Assembly: GCF_001428805.1 (NCBI RefSeq) | Contig: NZ_LMIS01000001.1 | Span: 3,451,908 to 3,515,907, forward strand | DNA from: Aeromicrobium sp. Root236 | Lineage (GTDB): Bacteria > Actinomycetota > Actinomycetes > Propionibacteriales > Nocardioidaceae | Reading direction: 5' to 3' | DNA length: 64,000 bases | Shown here: positions 35,950-44,093 of the stretch, in pieces | Numbering within the stretch: position 1 is the first letter of the stretch | Layout: the number at the start of each line of letters is the position of its first letter | Notes under the pieces: model-generated | Seen by the model: the letters and a program-made list of their open reading frames with translations, nothing else | What the model was told of the DNA's origin: nothing | The model's database searches: none | Translations under genes and position numbers: made by a program

Positions 35950-37782
35950 TCAGCGTCGACTCGGGTGCACCACCAGGGCTGAGCCGCCGCCTCGGCGTAC
36001 GGACTCCGACGCGGCGATGAGCTTGCCGCGGCGGCCGACCTCGATCGTGGCCGCCGCGCCGATCTCCGCCGCCGACGTGAACTGGTCACCCGACGGCGTC
36101 AGCACCTGACCGTACGGCGCCAGCAGGTCCTGGTACGCCGCGATGAACTCCGGCTCCGCAGGGGTCGCGGCGGCGTTGCGCTGCGAGGCGCGGGGTGCCG
36201 CCACGGCTTCAGGCAGCGTCATGCCGAGGTCGATGCGGTTGAGCAGGATCTGCAGCACCGTCGTGATGATCGTCGCGCCACCCGGCGACCCGACGACGTA
36301 CTTGACCTTGCCGTTCTTGAGCACGATCGTCGGCGACATCGACGAGCGCGGCCGCTTGCCGGGCTCGATGCGGTTGGGGTCCTTGGGGTCGTAGACCGCG
36401 CTGAAGTCGGTCAGCTCGTTGTTGAGCAGGAACCCGCGGCCGGGCACCGTCATCGCCGAGCCGCCGGTCTGCTCGATCGTGAGCGTGTACGCCGCGGCGT
36501 TGCCCCACTTGTCGACGACCGAGAGGTGCGTCGTCGAGACGTTCTCCGTATCGGCCTTCTCCTCGTGCTTCGCGGTCGCGCACCCGCCGCCGTCGAGGGC
36601 CCCGGCGGCGACCGGACGGGTCGACGCGTGGTCGGGGTCGATCGTGCACGCCCGCGAGTCGGCGAACCTCTGGCTCAGCAGGGTCTTGGTCGGCACGTCG
36701 ACGTACGCGGGATCGCCCACGTACGCGCCGCGGTCCGCGAACGCCCGCGCCGACGCCTCGAGGTAGAGGTGCAGGCTCCTGGCGAGCTTCGCGCCGCTGC
36801 CGAGGTCGTAGTTCTCGAGGATGTTGAGCGCCTCGCCGACCGACGTGCCGCCGGATGACGACGGTGCCATGCCGTAGACGTCGAGCCCGCGATAGGACAC
36901 CTTCGTCGGGTCCTGCTTCCTGACCCGGTACGCCGCGAGGTCCGCGGTCGTCATCGAGCCGGCCGGGGCCGGCAGCGTCGAGGCGGGATCCTTGCGCGGG
37001 TGCTGCACGACGTCCGCGATCTCGGCGGCGAGGGGACCGCGATAGAACGCCGCCGGTCCTCGCTTGGCGATCGTGCTGAGCGTCGCGGCGAGCTCGGGGT
37101 TGCGGAACCGGGTGCCGACCTGGGGTGCATCGCCGCCGGGCAGGAACAGCTTGGCGGTGTCGGGGAACGCCGCGAAGCGCGCCTTGTTGTCGAGCGTTTG
37201 GTTGCGGAACGTCGTGTCGACGACGAATCCCTTGCGCGCCAGGTCGATCGACGGGGCGAGCGTACGGGCGAGCGATCGCGTGCCGAACCGCTTGAGCGCG
37301 GAGTCCCAGGTCGCCAGGGTGCCTGGTACGCCGACCGCGACGCCGGAGGAGACGAGCTGTGGGGTGAAGGGGTACGGCTTGCCGGTCGCCGGGTCGATGA
37401 ACGCGTCGTGCGTGATGCCGGCCGGCGCCGTCTCGCGACCGTCGATCGTGCTGACCTTGTGGGTGCGGGCGTCGTAGTAGACGAAGTAGCCACCACCGCC
37501 GATGCCGGCGCTGTAGGGCTCGGCGACGCCGAGGGCCGAGGCCGTGGCGACCGCGGCATCGGCGGCGTTGCCACCCTTGCGGAGCACCTCCAGGCCGATG
37601 CGGCTCGCATTGGCGTCGACGGACGACACCGCCCCGCCGTACCCGTACGCCGTGGCCCCGCTCGCCGTGGCGGAGGACGGCGGGCTCGCTGAGACGGCGA
37701 GCAGGGTGCCAGCGGCGAGCGCTGCGGCAAGGCCCGCTGCGATGCGGCGACGTGGACGGGCATGTGCGACAAGCTCAAGCAT
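35950..37782 (-). CDS. ggt: Gamma-glutamyltransferase (gamma-glutamyltranspeptidase)
   Basis: This 610-residue Ntn-hydrolase precursor cleaves gamma-glutamyl bonds of glutathione-like peptides outside the cytoplasm. A signal peptide is visible (basic RPRRRIAAG, then AALAAGTLLAVSASPPSSATA, about 1-40). Autoprocessing should occur before T417 in ENVSTTHLSVVDKWGN, with the small subunit beginning there. The substrate residues RETAPAG (near 116) and RPRSSMSPTIV, and the GSPGGATI oxyanion loop, are present. In mycothiol-producing bacteria the physiological substrate is probably peptide- or glutathione-derived from outside. A GGGGGAAG run precedes the ATG as ribosome-binding site. Confidence 0.93.
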   Translation of the reverse strand: MLELVAHARPRRRIAAGLAAALAAGTLLAVSASPPSSATASGATAYGYGGAVSSVDANASRIGLEVLRKGGNAADAAVATASALGVAEPYSAGIGGGGYFVYYDARTHKVSTIDGRETAPAGITHDAFIDPATGKPYPFTPQLVSSGVAVGVPGTLATWDSALKRFGTRSLARTLAPSIDLARKGFVVDTTFRNQTLDNKARFAAFPDTAKLFLPGGDAPQVGTRFRNPELAATLSTIAKRGPAAFYRGPLAAEIADVVQHPRKDPASTLPAPAGSMTTADLAAYRVRKQDPTKVSYRGLDVYGMAPSSSGGTSVGEALNILENYDLGSGAKLARSLHLYLEASARAFADRGAYVGDPAYVDVPTKTLLSQRFADSRACTIDPDHASTRPVAAGALDGGGCATAKHEEKADTENVSTTHLSVVDKWGNAAAYTLTIEQTGGSAMTVPGRGFLLNNELTDFSAVYDPKDPNRIEPGKRPRSSMSPTIVLKNGKVKYVVGSPGGATIITTVLQILLNRIDLGMTLPEAVAAPRASQRNAAATPAEPEFIAAYQDLLAPYGQVLTPSGDQFTSAAEIGAAATIEVGRRGKLIAASESVRRGGGSALVVHPSRR

Positions 37783-37854
37783 GGCTTCCCCCCGGAAGAC
37801 AGTCAGTGATGTCCCACCAACGTAAGCCTCAAGGCGAGCGATCGCGACTTACCC

Positions 37855-37922
37855 CGACGCAACGCAAGATGACGCCCGAGCGAGAGCCGAGCACGACGCA
37901 ACGCGAGATGACGCCCGAGCGA
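37855..37922. repeat. Tandem 29-base direct repeat
   Basis: Two 29-base units (37855-37883 and 37894-37922) differ at one position and share the core GATGACGCCCGAGCGA. They are followed by palindromic GCGAGC/GCTCGC-rich sequence to about 37975. The block is the 211-base space upstream of ggt and downstream of the Ca2+/H+ exchanger; no gene is seen in it. Confidence 0.7.
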
Positions 37923-37993
37923 AGCGAGGGGCAGGGTGGTCTGCGAGCTTGCGAGCAGACGCTCGCGAAGCGAGCACGGGCGCGGAGCCGCCG

Positions 37994-39070
37994 CTACCCC
38001 CACCAGAACGCCACAGCGATGATGGCGTACAACGCGATCAGCGAGGCGCCCTCCAGCCAGTTGGACTCGCCGTCGATCGTGATGACCGTCGCCAGCACCA
38101 CCGACAGCAGCAGGCAGGCCACGAGCAGTGGGCTGAACACCAACGTCAGCGTGGAGAGCCCGAAGACGACGCTGATCAGCACCAACGCCGGCGCCAGCAC
38201 CAGGGCGATCTGGATCGGGCTGTTGAGGATCACCGCGAACGCGTACTCGGACTGGCCCTTGGCGGCGAGCTGCACGCCGACGATGTTCTCGATCGCGTTG
38301 CCGGCGATCGCGACGACGACCAGCCCCGCGAACACCTGAGACACGTCGAGCGCGTCCATCGCCGGCTCGAGGGCGTCGACGAACCAGTCGGAGACGAACG
38401 CGGCCAGGGCGCTGGCGAGGGCGAGCAGGCCGATCGCGAGGCCGACGCTCCAGCGCGGCGCCTCGGCGTGGGGGTCCGCCGCCGCAGACCCGCGCTTCAG
38501 CGATGCCGGGAGGGACAGCGCGAACAGCACCAGCAGCACGACGGCGACGATGATCGAGAACGCCTTCTCGTGCGCGACCGCCGGCGTGTGGAGGCCGTGC
38601 GCGAGCGAGGGGATCGCCATCGCCGACACCGACAGCAGCATGAGGACCGCGATCGTACGAGCGCGCTCCGAGTCGAGTCGCTGCGTGCCGTGCCGGAGGC
38701 CACCCACGACGAACGCGAGCCCCAGGACGAACAGCAGGTTGGCCAGCACGGAGCCGACCAGCGCCGCCTTGACCACGTCGACCAGGCCGGCGCGCAGCGC
38801 GAAGATGCAGATGAACAGCTCCGGCAGGTTGCCGAGCGCCGACTGCAGGACGCCGGTCGCACCGGGTCCGAACCGGTCGCCGAGCTGCTCGACGCTGCGG
38901 CCGACCAGCGTGGCGAGCAGGGTGACCGCGACGGCGGAGACCACGAACGCGACGACCGCGGTCCAGTCGGCGTAGTGCGCGATCCCGGCGAGCACGACGG
39001 CGAGGCCGCCTCCGCCCAGGATGACGAGGTCCGAGCGGACGAACGTTGGCGTGGATGTCTGGCTGCTCAT
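37994..39070 (-). CDS. Calcium/proton exchanger (CaCA/CAX family)
   Basis: This 358-residue cation/Ca2+ exchanger has about eleven helices in two inverted halves. Each half carries the alpha-repeat acid motif: GNLPELFICIFALRAGLV near 80-97 and AGNAIENIVGVQLAAKGQSEYAFAVILNSPIQIAL near 262-296. An acidic/basic central loop (RGSAAADPHAEAPRW) separates them. It probably exports Ca2+ in exchange for protons. The ATG at 39070 is chosen from the hydrophobic pattern; a CACGAT hexamer six bases upstream is a weak leaderless candidate. Confidence 0.88.
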   Translation of the reverse strand: MSSQTSTPTFVRSDLVILGGGGLAVVLAGIAHYADWTAVVAFVVSAVAVTLLATLVGRSVEQLGDRFGPGATGVLQSALGNLPELFICIFALRAGLVDVVKAALVGSVLANLLFVLGLAFVVGGLRHGTQRLDSERARTIAVLMLLSVSAMAIPSLAHGLHTPAVAHEKAFSIIVAVVLLVLFALSLPASLKRGSAAADPHAEAPRWSVGLAIGLLALASALAAFVSDWFVDALEPAMDALDVSQVFAGLVVVAIAGNAIENIVGVQLAAKGQSEYAFAVILNSPIQIALVLAPALVLISVVFGLSTLTLVFSPLLVACLLLSVVLATVITIDGESNWLEGASLIALYAIIAVAFWWG

Positions 39071-39128
39071 GGCTAGATCGTGGCAGACGCGTGCGGGAGG
39101 TGCTGGACTCCACTGAGAGAATGGACCC

Positions 39129-41012
39129 GTGCACACCGCCCTGACGCTCGTGACCCTGCTGGCCATCGTCGTCACCGTCAGCGCCGCGGCCGGGCGCTTC
39201 AAGATCTCGGCGCCCTTGGTGCTGATCGTCGTGGGGATCATCGGGTCCTACCTCGACTTCGTGCCGAACTTCAAGCTCACCCCCGAGATCGTGCTGGTGG
39301 GCCTGCTGCCGCCCCTGCTGTACGCGGCGGCGATCCGCACGTCGCTGATCGACTTCCAGACGTACCGGCGGCCGATCGCGCTGCTGAGCGTCGGGCTCGT
39401 GCTGTTCACGACCGTAGGCGTGGGACTCGTCGTCTGGGCCATGCTCGACGTCAAGCTCGCAGTCGGCTTCGCGCTCGGTGCCGTCGTCGCACCGCCGGAC
39501 GCCGTCGCCGCCACGGCGATCGCGCGCAGAGTCGGCCTGCCGCGCCGGGTCGTGACGATCCTCGAGGGCGAGAGCCTGGTCAACGACGCCACCGCGATCG
39601 TCACGCTGCGCACCTCGATCGCCGCGATCTCCGGCACCGTGAGCGTGTGGCAGGTCGGCGGCGGGTTCCTCGTCTCGGCGATCGGCGGTGTCGCCATCGG
39701 CCTCGCCGTCGCGTTCGTCATCGGCCACATCCGCAAGCTGATCCAGGACGACGTGACCGACGTGGCGGTGTCGCTGCTGACGCCGTGGATCGCCTACCTG
39801 CCGGCTGAGGAGATCCACATCCACGGCCTCGACTCGCAGCCGTCAGGCGTGCTCGCGGTCGTCGTCGCCGGCGTCGTGCTGGGCCACAAGTCGCCGCGCA
39901 TCCAGTCGGCCTCGTCGCGGCTGTTCGAGCGCACCAACTGGACCACCATCTCGTACGTCCTGGAGAACGCCGTCTTCCTCTTGATCGGCCTGCAGATCCG
40001 GTCGATCGTCGACGACCTGAGCAAGAGCGACCTCACGGCCACCCGCATCACCTGGTCGTGCATCGCGGTGCTCGCGACCGTGATCGTGCTGCGCATCGTC
40101 TGGGTGTTCCCGGCGACCTACATCCCGCGGATGATCCCCAGGATCGCCGAGGCCGAGGCGCGACCCACCCCTCAGGCGGCGTTCCTCGTCGCCTGGACCG
40201 GCATGCGCGGCGTGGTGACGCTGGCGGCGGTGTTCCTGCTGCCCGAGGACACGCCAGAGCGCGAGGTCCTGGTGCTCATGGCGTTCGTCGTCACGGTCGG
40301 CACGCTCCTGATCCAGGGGCTGACGATCCCGATGTTCGTGCGCTGGCTCAAGGTGCCCGGCCCGGACATCCAGGAGGACCACCTCCAGGAGGCCACCGTG
40401 CTGCAGTCGGTGACCGACGCCGGCATGGCCTACCTCGACGAGGAGGTCGACGACTCGGTGTCCGACGCCGTGATGCACCGGCTGCGCGAGCGGGCCATCG
40501 ATCGTACGAACGCGGTGTGGGAGCGGCTCGGTGGCGCGGAGACCCCCAGCGCGCAGTACTCCCGCATCCGCGGCGAGATGATCAAGCGCGAGCGCGACGA
40601 GCTGCTCCGCATCCGCAAGCTCGGCACGGTCGACCAGGCCGTGCTGGCCCAGGTCATGAACGCCCTCGACGTCGAGGAGTCGATCCTCGACGTGGCCTAT
40701 GAGGACGAGACGACGGCCAACCGCGAGGAGGACCTGCGCCCCTCGGACCCCGACGCGGCCTGCGAGCACCTGGCCGCCGCGTCCACGGTGCCCAATCCGG
40801 TGACGCCGACGGGCTGCGAGGAGTGCCTCGCCGAGGGCGGCGACTGGGTGCACCTGCGGCTCTGCATGGACTGCGGTCACGTCGGTTGCTGCGACTCGTC
40901 GGTCGGCAAGCACGCGACCCAGCACGCCAACGAGGCCGAGCACCCGGTGATCCGCAGCTTCGAGCCCGGCGAGGCCTGGCGCTGGTGCTACATCGACCAG
41001 GCCAACGGCTGA
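39129..41012 (+). CDS. Na+/H+ antiporter (CPA1) fused to a UBP-type zinc finger
   Basis: This 627-residue fusion has a CPA1 antiporter domain (about 1-405) with ion-binding D124 in VAPPDAVAATAIA, EGESLVNDATAI near 145-156 and GMRGVVTLAAVFLLP near 342. A cytoplasmic helical linker (about 410-530) follows. The C-terminal module (about 535-627) has the Cys/His pattern of ZnF-UBP domains: CEHL, CEECLAEGGDWVHLRLCMDCGHVGCCDSS, then KHATQHANEAEHPVIRSFEPGEAWRWCYID. Such fusions occur in actinobacteria, but the finger's ligand is unknown; in eukaryotes it binds free C-termini ending in Gly-Gly. GAGAAT six bases before GTG 39129 may be a leaderless -10. Confidence 0.88.
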   Translation: MHTALTLVTLLAIVVTVSAAAGRFKISAPLVLIVVGIIGSYLDFVPNFKLTPEIVLVGLLPPLLYAAAIRTSLIDFQTYRRPIALLSVGLVLFTTVGVGLVVWAMLDVKLAVGFALGAVVAPPDAVAATAIARRVGLPRRVVTILEGESLVNDATAIVTLRTSIAAISGTVSVWQVGGGFLVSAIGGVAIGLAVAFVIGHIRKLIQDDVTDVAVSLLTPWIAYLPAEEIHIHGLDSQPSGVLAVVVAGVVLGHKSPRIQSASSRLFERTNWTTISYVLENAVFLLIGLQIRSIVDDLSKSDLTATRITWSCIAVLATVIVLRIVWVFPATYIPRMIPRIAEAEARPTPQAAFLVAWTGMRGVVTLAAVFLLPEDTPEREVLVLMAFVVTVGTLLIQGLTIPMFVRWLKVPGPDIQEDHLQEATVLQSVTDAGMAYLDEEVDDSVSDAVMHRLRERAIDRTNAVWERLGGAETPSAQYSRIRGEMIKRERDELLRIRKLGTVDQAVLAQVMNALDVEESILDVAYEDETTANREEDLRPSDPDAACEHLAAASTVPNPVTPTGCEECLAEGGDWVHLRLCMDCGHVGCCDSSVGKHATQHANEAEHPVIRSFEPGEAWRWCYIDQANG

Positions 41013-41016
41013 GCAG

Positions 41017-41442
41017 CTACGAGGTTCGGCGGTCTCCGAGGATCCGCAGCGCGATGACGCCGAGCGCCAGACCATGGCCGATCACCAGCGTCAGGCCGTG
41101 GTCGATCACCGCGGCGATGAACCGGCCGATCAGGCCGACGTCCTTGGCCAGACCGTCCACGTGGATCGCCGAGGAGTCGAACATGCACACCAGCAACAGG
41201 CTGCCGATCAGCAACGCCGGAGGCAGCACGCCGGCGGGGAACAACGAACGTACGTCGACGGCCAGCGGCACCGTGACGGCGATCAGGACGAAGCCGACCG
41301 AGAACAGCAGACCGAGGTGCCCATCCATCAGGTCGAGGCCGATGATGCCGGCCATCGCCAGGCAGGCGAGGACGATCGCCTGGCGTGCGCCGAGATCGCG
41401 TTGCGCCATGGCTGAGGGTGTGCGGGACACCGCCTGCGACAT
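41017..41442 (-). CDS. DUF6542-like membrane protein
   Basis: This 141-residue protein has four hydrophobic segments: about 22-37 (AIVLACLAMAGIIGLD), 44-62, 70-92 and 112-132. It has an Arg/Ser-rich N-terminus and a short charged tail (RILGDRRTS). It resembles small actinobacterial membrane proteins encoded between ispH and ychF, the position of Rv1111c in M. tuberculosis, which I assign to the DUF6542 group tentatively. Its role is unknown. TACCGT six bases upstream of the ATG suggests leaderless expression. Convergent with the antiporter gene, four bases apart. Confidence 0.68.
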   Translation of the reverse strand: MSQAVSRTPSAMAQRDLGARQAIVLACLAMAGIIGLDLMDGHLGLLFSVGFVLIAVTVPLAVDVRSLFPAGVLPPALLIGSLLLVCMFDSSAIHVDGLAKDVGLIGRFIAAVIDHGLTLVIGHGLALGVIALRILGDRRTS

Positions 41443-41448
41443 GCTTCG

Positions 41449-41454
41449 ACGGTA
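41449..41454 (-). promoter_or_regulatory. -10 hexamer of a leaderless promoter
   Basis: Minus-strand TACCGT lies six bases before the ATG at 41442. Confidence 0.45.
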
Positions 41455-41553
41455 GTTCACCGACACGTCGGGACACCGGCATTGCGGCGGGGTGTCGGGC
41501 CTGTACGGTGTAGCCCGGCGCAGATGCGACAGGCTGACAACTCGGGGGCAAGG

Positions 41554-41985
41554 ATGAAGAAGACGATCGCGGCGATGGCTGCCGCAGGTGCATTGGTTCT
41601 CTCGATGGCGGGCTGCGACGGCTCGCACGACAAGGTGTCGGCCTCGCCGGAGAAGTTGGTGGCGACGACGGAGACGACCGGCGGGACCACGACGTGGCGC
41701 AACGTGAAGGTCCTGTCGAAGTCGGACGACTCGGCTTCGCGTACGTTCGCCTTCAAGGGCGAGCGCGGACGGACCAGCGTCGCCTACAAGCTGGCTGACG
41801 GCGCCGCGGTGACGATCCTGGTGATCGGGCCCGACGACAAGGTCGTCGACAGCCTCGAGAACACCCAAGGCGGCGACGGCAGCTTCTCCCTCGACATCCC
41901 GGCGGCGGGCGACTACTCGCTCAAGGTCAGCAACCCCAAGCAGGTGCGCTACACGATCAGCGTCTCCCAGCGCATCGACGGCTGA
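41554..41985 (+). CDS. Putative lipoprotein with pre-peptidase-like beta domain
   Basis: This 143-residue secreted protein has a signal sequence (MKKTIAAMAAAGALVLSMAGC, lipidated Cys 21). The beta-rich domain includes FAFKGERGRTSVAYKLADGAAVTILVIGPDDKVVDSL and FSLDIPAAGDYSLKVSNPKQVRYTISV. That sandwich pattern resembles PPC/bacterial pre-peptidase C-terminal domains that often bind other domains or calcium. The assignment is structural guesswork. ATG 41554 is chosen because a purine-rich GGGGGCAAGG lies upstream and the signal peptide begins there; an in-frame upstream start adds 24 residues before the signal peptide. Confidence 0.7.
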   Translation: MKKTIAAMAAAGALVLSMAGCDGSHDKVSASPEKLVATTETTGGTTTWRNVKVLSKSDDSASRTFAFKGERGRTSVAYKLADGAAVTILVIGPDDKVVDSLENTQGGDGSFSLDIPAAGDYSLKVSNPKQVRYTISVSQRIDG

Positions 41986-42022
41986 ACCCGTGTCCACACG
42001 ACCCGAGAAGGATGGCTCGCCC

Positions 42023-42547
42023 ATGATCGAGACCGAACGCCTGACCCTTCGTCCGTTCACTCCTGACGACGCCGACTTCCTCTACGACGTCTTCAGCCGG
42101 CCCGAGGTCGCGCGGTGGAGCGGCGACGGCGTGCCCATCGCCGATCGCGACGAGGCGCTCAGGCGCATCGCCGGTCAGCCCAAGCGCGCCGGCGACCACC
42201 CGGCCGCGGGCATCTTCCACGTCAGCGTCAGGGAGACCGGTGTCCCGGCGGGCCTGGTGCTGTTCGCGCCGCTGCCGCCCAGCGAAGGCGTCGACCGTGA
42301 CGACATGGAGGTGGGGTGGCACTTCCACCCCGACGCGTGGGGCAACGGCTACGCCACCGAGGCAGCGCAGGCGCTCGTCGACCGCGGCTTCGCGGCCGGG
42401 CTGACCGAGATCTACGCCGTGACCCATCCGGACAATGCCGCCTCGCAGGCGGTGTGCCGGCGACTCGGCATGACCGACCTCGGCCTCAGGTCGGAGTGGT
42501 ACGACGTGGAGCTCCGCGCGTTCCGCCTCGATCAGCCGCGCGAGTAG
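42023..42547 (+). CDS. GNAT-family N-acetyltransferase
   Basis: This 174-residue acetyltransferase of the RimJ/RimL type has MIETERLTLRPFTPDDADFLYDVFSRPEVARW at the N-terminus. GWHFHPDAWGNGYATEAAQALVDRGF carries the acetyl-CoA loop, and AVTHPDNAASQAVCRRLGMTDLG follows. The substrate could be a ribosomal protein N-terminus or a small amine. The start at ATG 42023 has GAGAAGG (42005-42011) upstream, whereas the GTG 33 bases earlier has none. The last 16 bases overlap the convergent hydrolase gene. Confidence 0.87.
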   Translation: MIETERLTLRPFTPDDADFLYDVFSRPEVARWSGDGVPIADRDEALRRIAGQPKRAGDHPAAGIFHVSVRETGVPAGLVLFAPLPPSEGVDRDDMEVGWHFHPDAWGNGYATEAAQALVDRGFAAGLTEIYAVTHPDNAASQAVCRRLGMTDLGLRSEWYDVELRAFRLDQPRE

Positions 42548-43383
42548 GACATCGTCCGGATCTCGTCGGCGACCCGCTCGGGCTCGTCGAGCGGGAGGAA
42601 CGTACGTCCACCGTCGACCTCGACCAGCTCGGCGTTGTCACCGAACGCCTCGCGGAGCCGCTGACCGTCGGCGAGCTTGAAGAACCGGTCGGCGTTGCCC
42701 CACACCAGCCGTACGGGCTTGCCGAACGTGCCGAGCCGGGTGGAGACGTCGAGCAGCTCGGCTGGCTTGACCTTGCGGAGGAACTTCGCGGTGTCGCGGC
42801 GTACCCCGGCATCCCGCAGCGAGGGGGTGATCCAGCGGGTCGTCAGCGCGGGATCGAGCGGCTTGGCGACGAGCCCGCCGAAGCCCAGCATCGAGTGGCG
42901 GAGCAGGCGCGGACGCATCGACGCCATCATGGCGCGCAGCCGCATCGGGCTCCGGCCGGTCTTGACGATCAGCCCGAACGGCGCCGGCGGGAACTTGTCG
43001 AACGCGTCGCAGTTGGTCAGCACCAGGCGGCCGATGCGGGTGTGGTCGGTGTCGATCACGAACTGGCACAGCGCGCCCCCGGTGTCGTTGCCCACGAGGG
43101 TCACGTCCGTGAGGTCGAGAGCGGCCATGAAGTCGATGATCAGGCGTGCCACGTCGCGGGGCGCGAGGTCGGCGTCGGGGTTGAGGGCGATGGGGTGCGA
43201 GCCGATCGGCAGGTCGGGGGCGTACGACCTGATGCCCTGGGCGGCGAGCCGGTCGGCGACACCTGTCCAGAGCTCGTGGTTGACCAGCAGCCCGTGCACG
43301 AACACGACCGGAGGCGCCTCGCTGTCCTCGGGGCCGGCGACCCGGTAGTTGATCTGGCCGAACGGGGTGTCGATGGTCGCCAT
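42532..43383 (-). CDS. Alpha/beta hydrolase with Asp nucleophile (dehalogenase/epoxide hydrolase-like)
   Basis: This 283-residue alpha/beta-fold protein has VVFVHGLLVNHELW near 26-39 as oxyanion region. The elbow VGNDTGG places Asp at the nucleophile position (D100), as in haloalkane and fluoroacetate dehalogenases and epoxide hydrolases, not Ser. A candidate acid residue lies in RLVWGNADRFF. The segment that should carry the catalytic His reads GGRTFLPLDEPERVADEI, with Arg-Thr where family members have Gly-His-Phe. The triad is therefore incomplete on paper. AAGGAG precedes the ATG. It is divergent from a TetR regulator, which probably controls it. Confidence 0.8.
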   Translation of the reverse strand: MATIDTPFGQINYRVAGPEDSEAPPVVFVHGLLVNHELWTGVADRLAAQGIRSYAPDLPIGSHPIALNPDADLAPRDVARLIIDFMAALDLTDVTLVGNDTGGALCQFVIDTDHTRIGRLVLTNCDAFDKFPPAPFGLIVKTGRSPMRLRAMMASMRPRLLRHSMLGFGGLVAKPLDPALTTRWITPSLRDAGVRRDTAKFLRKVKPAELLDVSTRLGTFGKPVRLVWGNADRFFKLADGQRLREAFGDNAELVEVDGGRTFLPLDEPERVADEIRTMSYSRG

Positions 43384-43428
43384 GATTCTCCTTCGCGGGT
43401 ACGGTGAACACGTGCTCCGACTAACATA

Positions 43429-43443
43429 CATACAGTCTGTATG
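43429..43443. promoter_or_regulatory. Palindromic TetR-type operator overlapping the tetR start codon
   Basis: CATACAGTCTGTATG is a perfect 15-base palindrome around a central T. It covers the ATG at 43441 and lies in the 57-base space between the divergent hydrolase and TetR genes, positioned to repress both. Confidence 0.6.
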
Positions 43444-44043
43444 AAAGATCAACGGCGAACCCAGGCGGACCGTTCGGCGGCGACGCGCGAGGCTCTCATC
43501 CGCGCGGCGCGGCCGCTCTTTGCCGCCGACGGCTTCGGCGCCGTGAGCGCCGAGGCGATCGCGCGTGCCGCCGGGGTCACGCGCGGCGCGATGTATCACC
43601 AGTTCGCCGACAAGACCGAGGTGTACGCCGCGGTGCTCGAGGAGATCGAGGACGAGGTCATGGCGCGCATCAGCGCCGGCATCGCCGAGGCTGACCAGGA
43701 CGACCTCGTCGAGGTCATGAAGGTCGGCGCGCGGATCTGGCTCGACGCGTGCGCGGAACCATCGGTGCACCAGATCGTGCTGATCGAGGCGCCGTCCGTG
43801 CTCGGCTGGGAGCGGTGGCGCGAGGTGAGCCTGCGACACGGCATGGGCATGGTGCAGGCGCTGATCCAGGGCGCGATCGAGAGCGGCCGCATCCCGCAGC
43901 AGCCCGTCCTCCCGCTGGCCCACGTGCTGATCGGCGCGCTCGACGAGGCGGCGATCTACCTCGCCCGCTCCGACGGCTCGGCGAAGACCCGCAAGGAAGT
44001 CGACACCCTCATCGATCGGCTGGTCGACGCCCTCTTCGTCTGA
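43441..44043 (+). CDS. TetR-family transcriptional regulator
   Basis: This 200-residue repressor has the N-terminal TetR helix-turn-helix (ATREALIRAARPLFAADGFGAVSAEAIARAAGVTRGAMYHQFADKTEVYAAVLE, about 14-66). The ligand-binding half has LDACAEPSVHQIVLIEAPSVLGWERWRE, a pattern seen in a common actinobacterial TetR subfamily. It is divergent from the Asp-nucleophile hydrolase, with a palindrome across its own start codon, so it probably represses both genes. No ribosome-binding site precedes the ATG. The effector is unknown. Confidence 0.9.
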   Translation: MKDQRRTQADRSAATREALIRAARPLFAADGFGAVSAEAIARAAGVTRGAMYHQFADKTEVYAAVLEEIEDEVMARISAGIAEADQDDLVEVMKVGARIWLDACAEPSVHQIVLIEAPSVLGWERWREVSLRHGMGMVQALIQGAIESGRIPQQPVLPLAHVLIGALDEAAIYLARSDGSAKTRKEVDTLIDRLVDALFV

Positions 44044-44079
44044 CGACCGGCCGCAGACGGTGACGCCGGTGCCAGCCCG

Positions 44080-44085
44080 TACGAT
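44080..44085 (+). promoter_or_regulatory. -10 hexamer of a leaderless promoter for ychF
   Basis: TACGAT lies eight bases before GTG 44094, supporting that start over a TTG nine bases earlier. Confidence 0.45.
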
Positions 44086-44093
44086 TGATCCTC

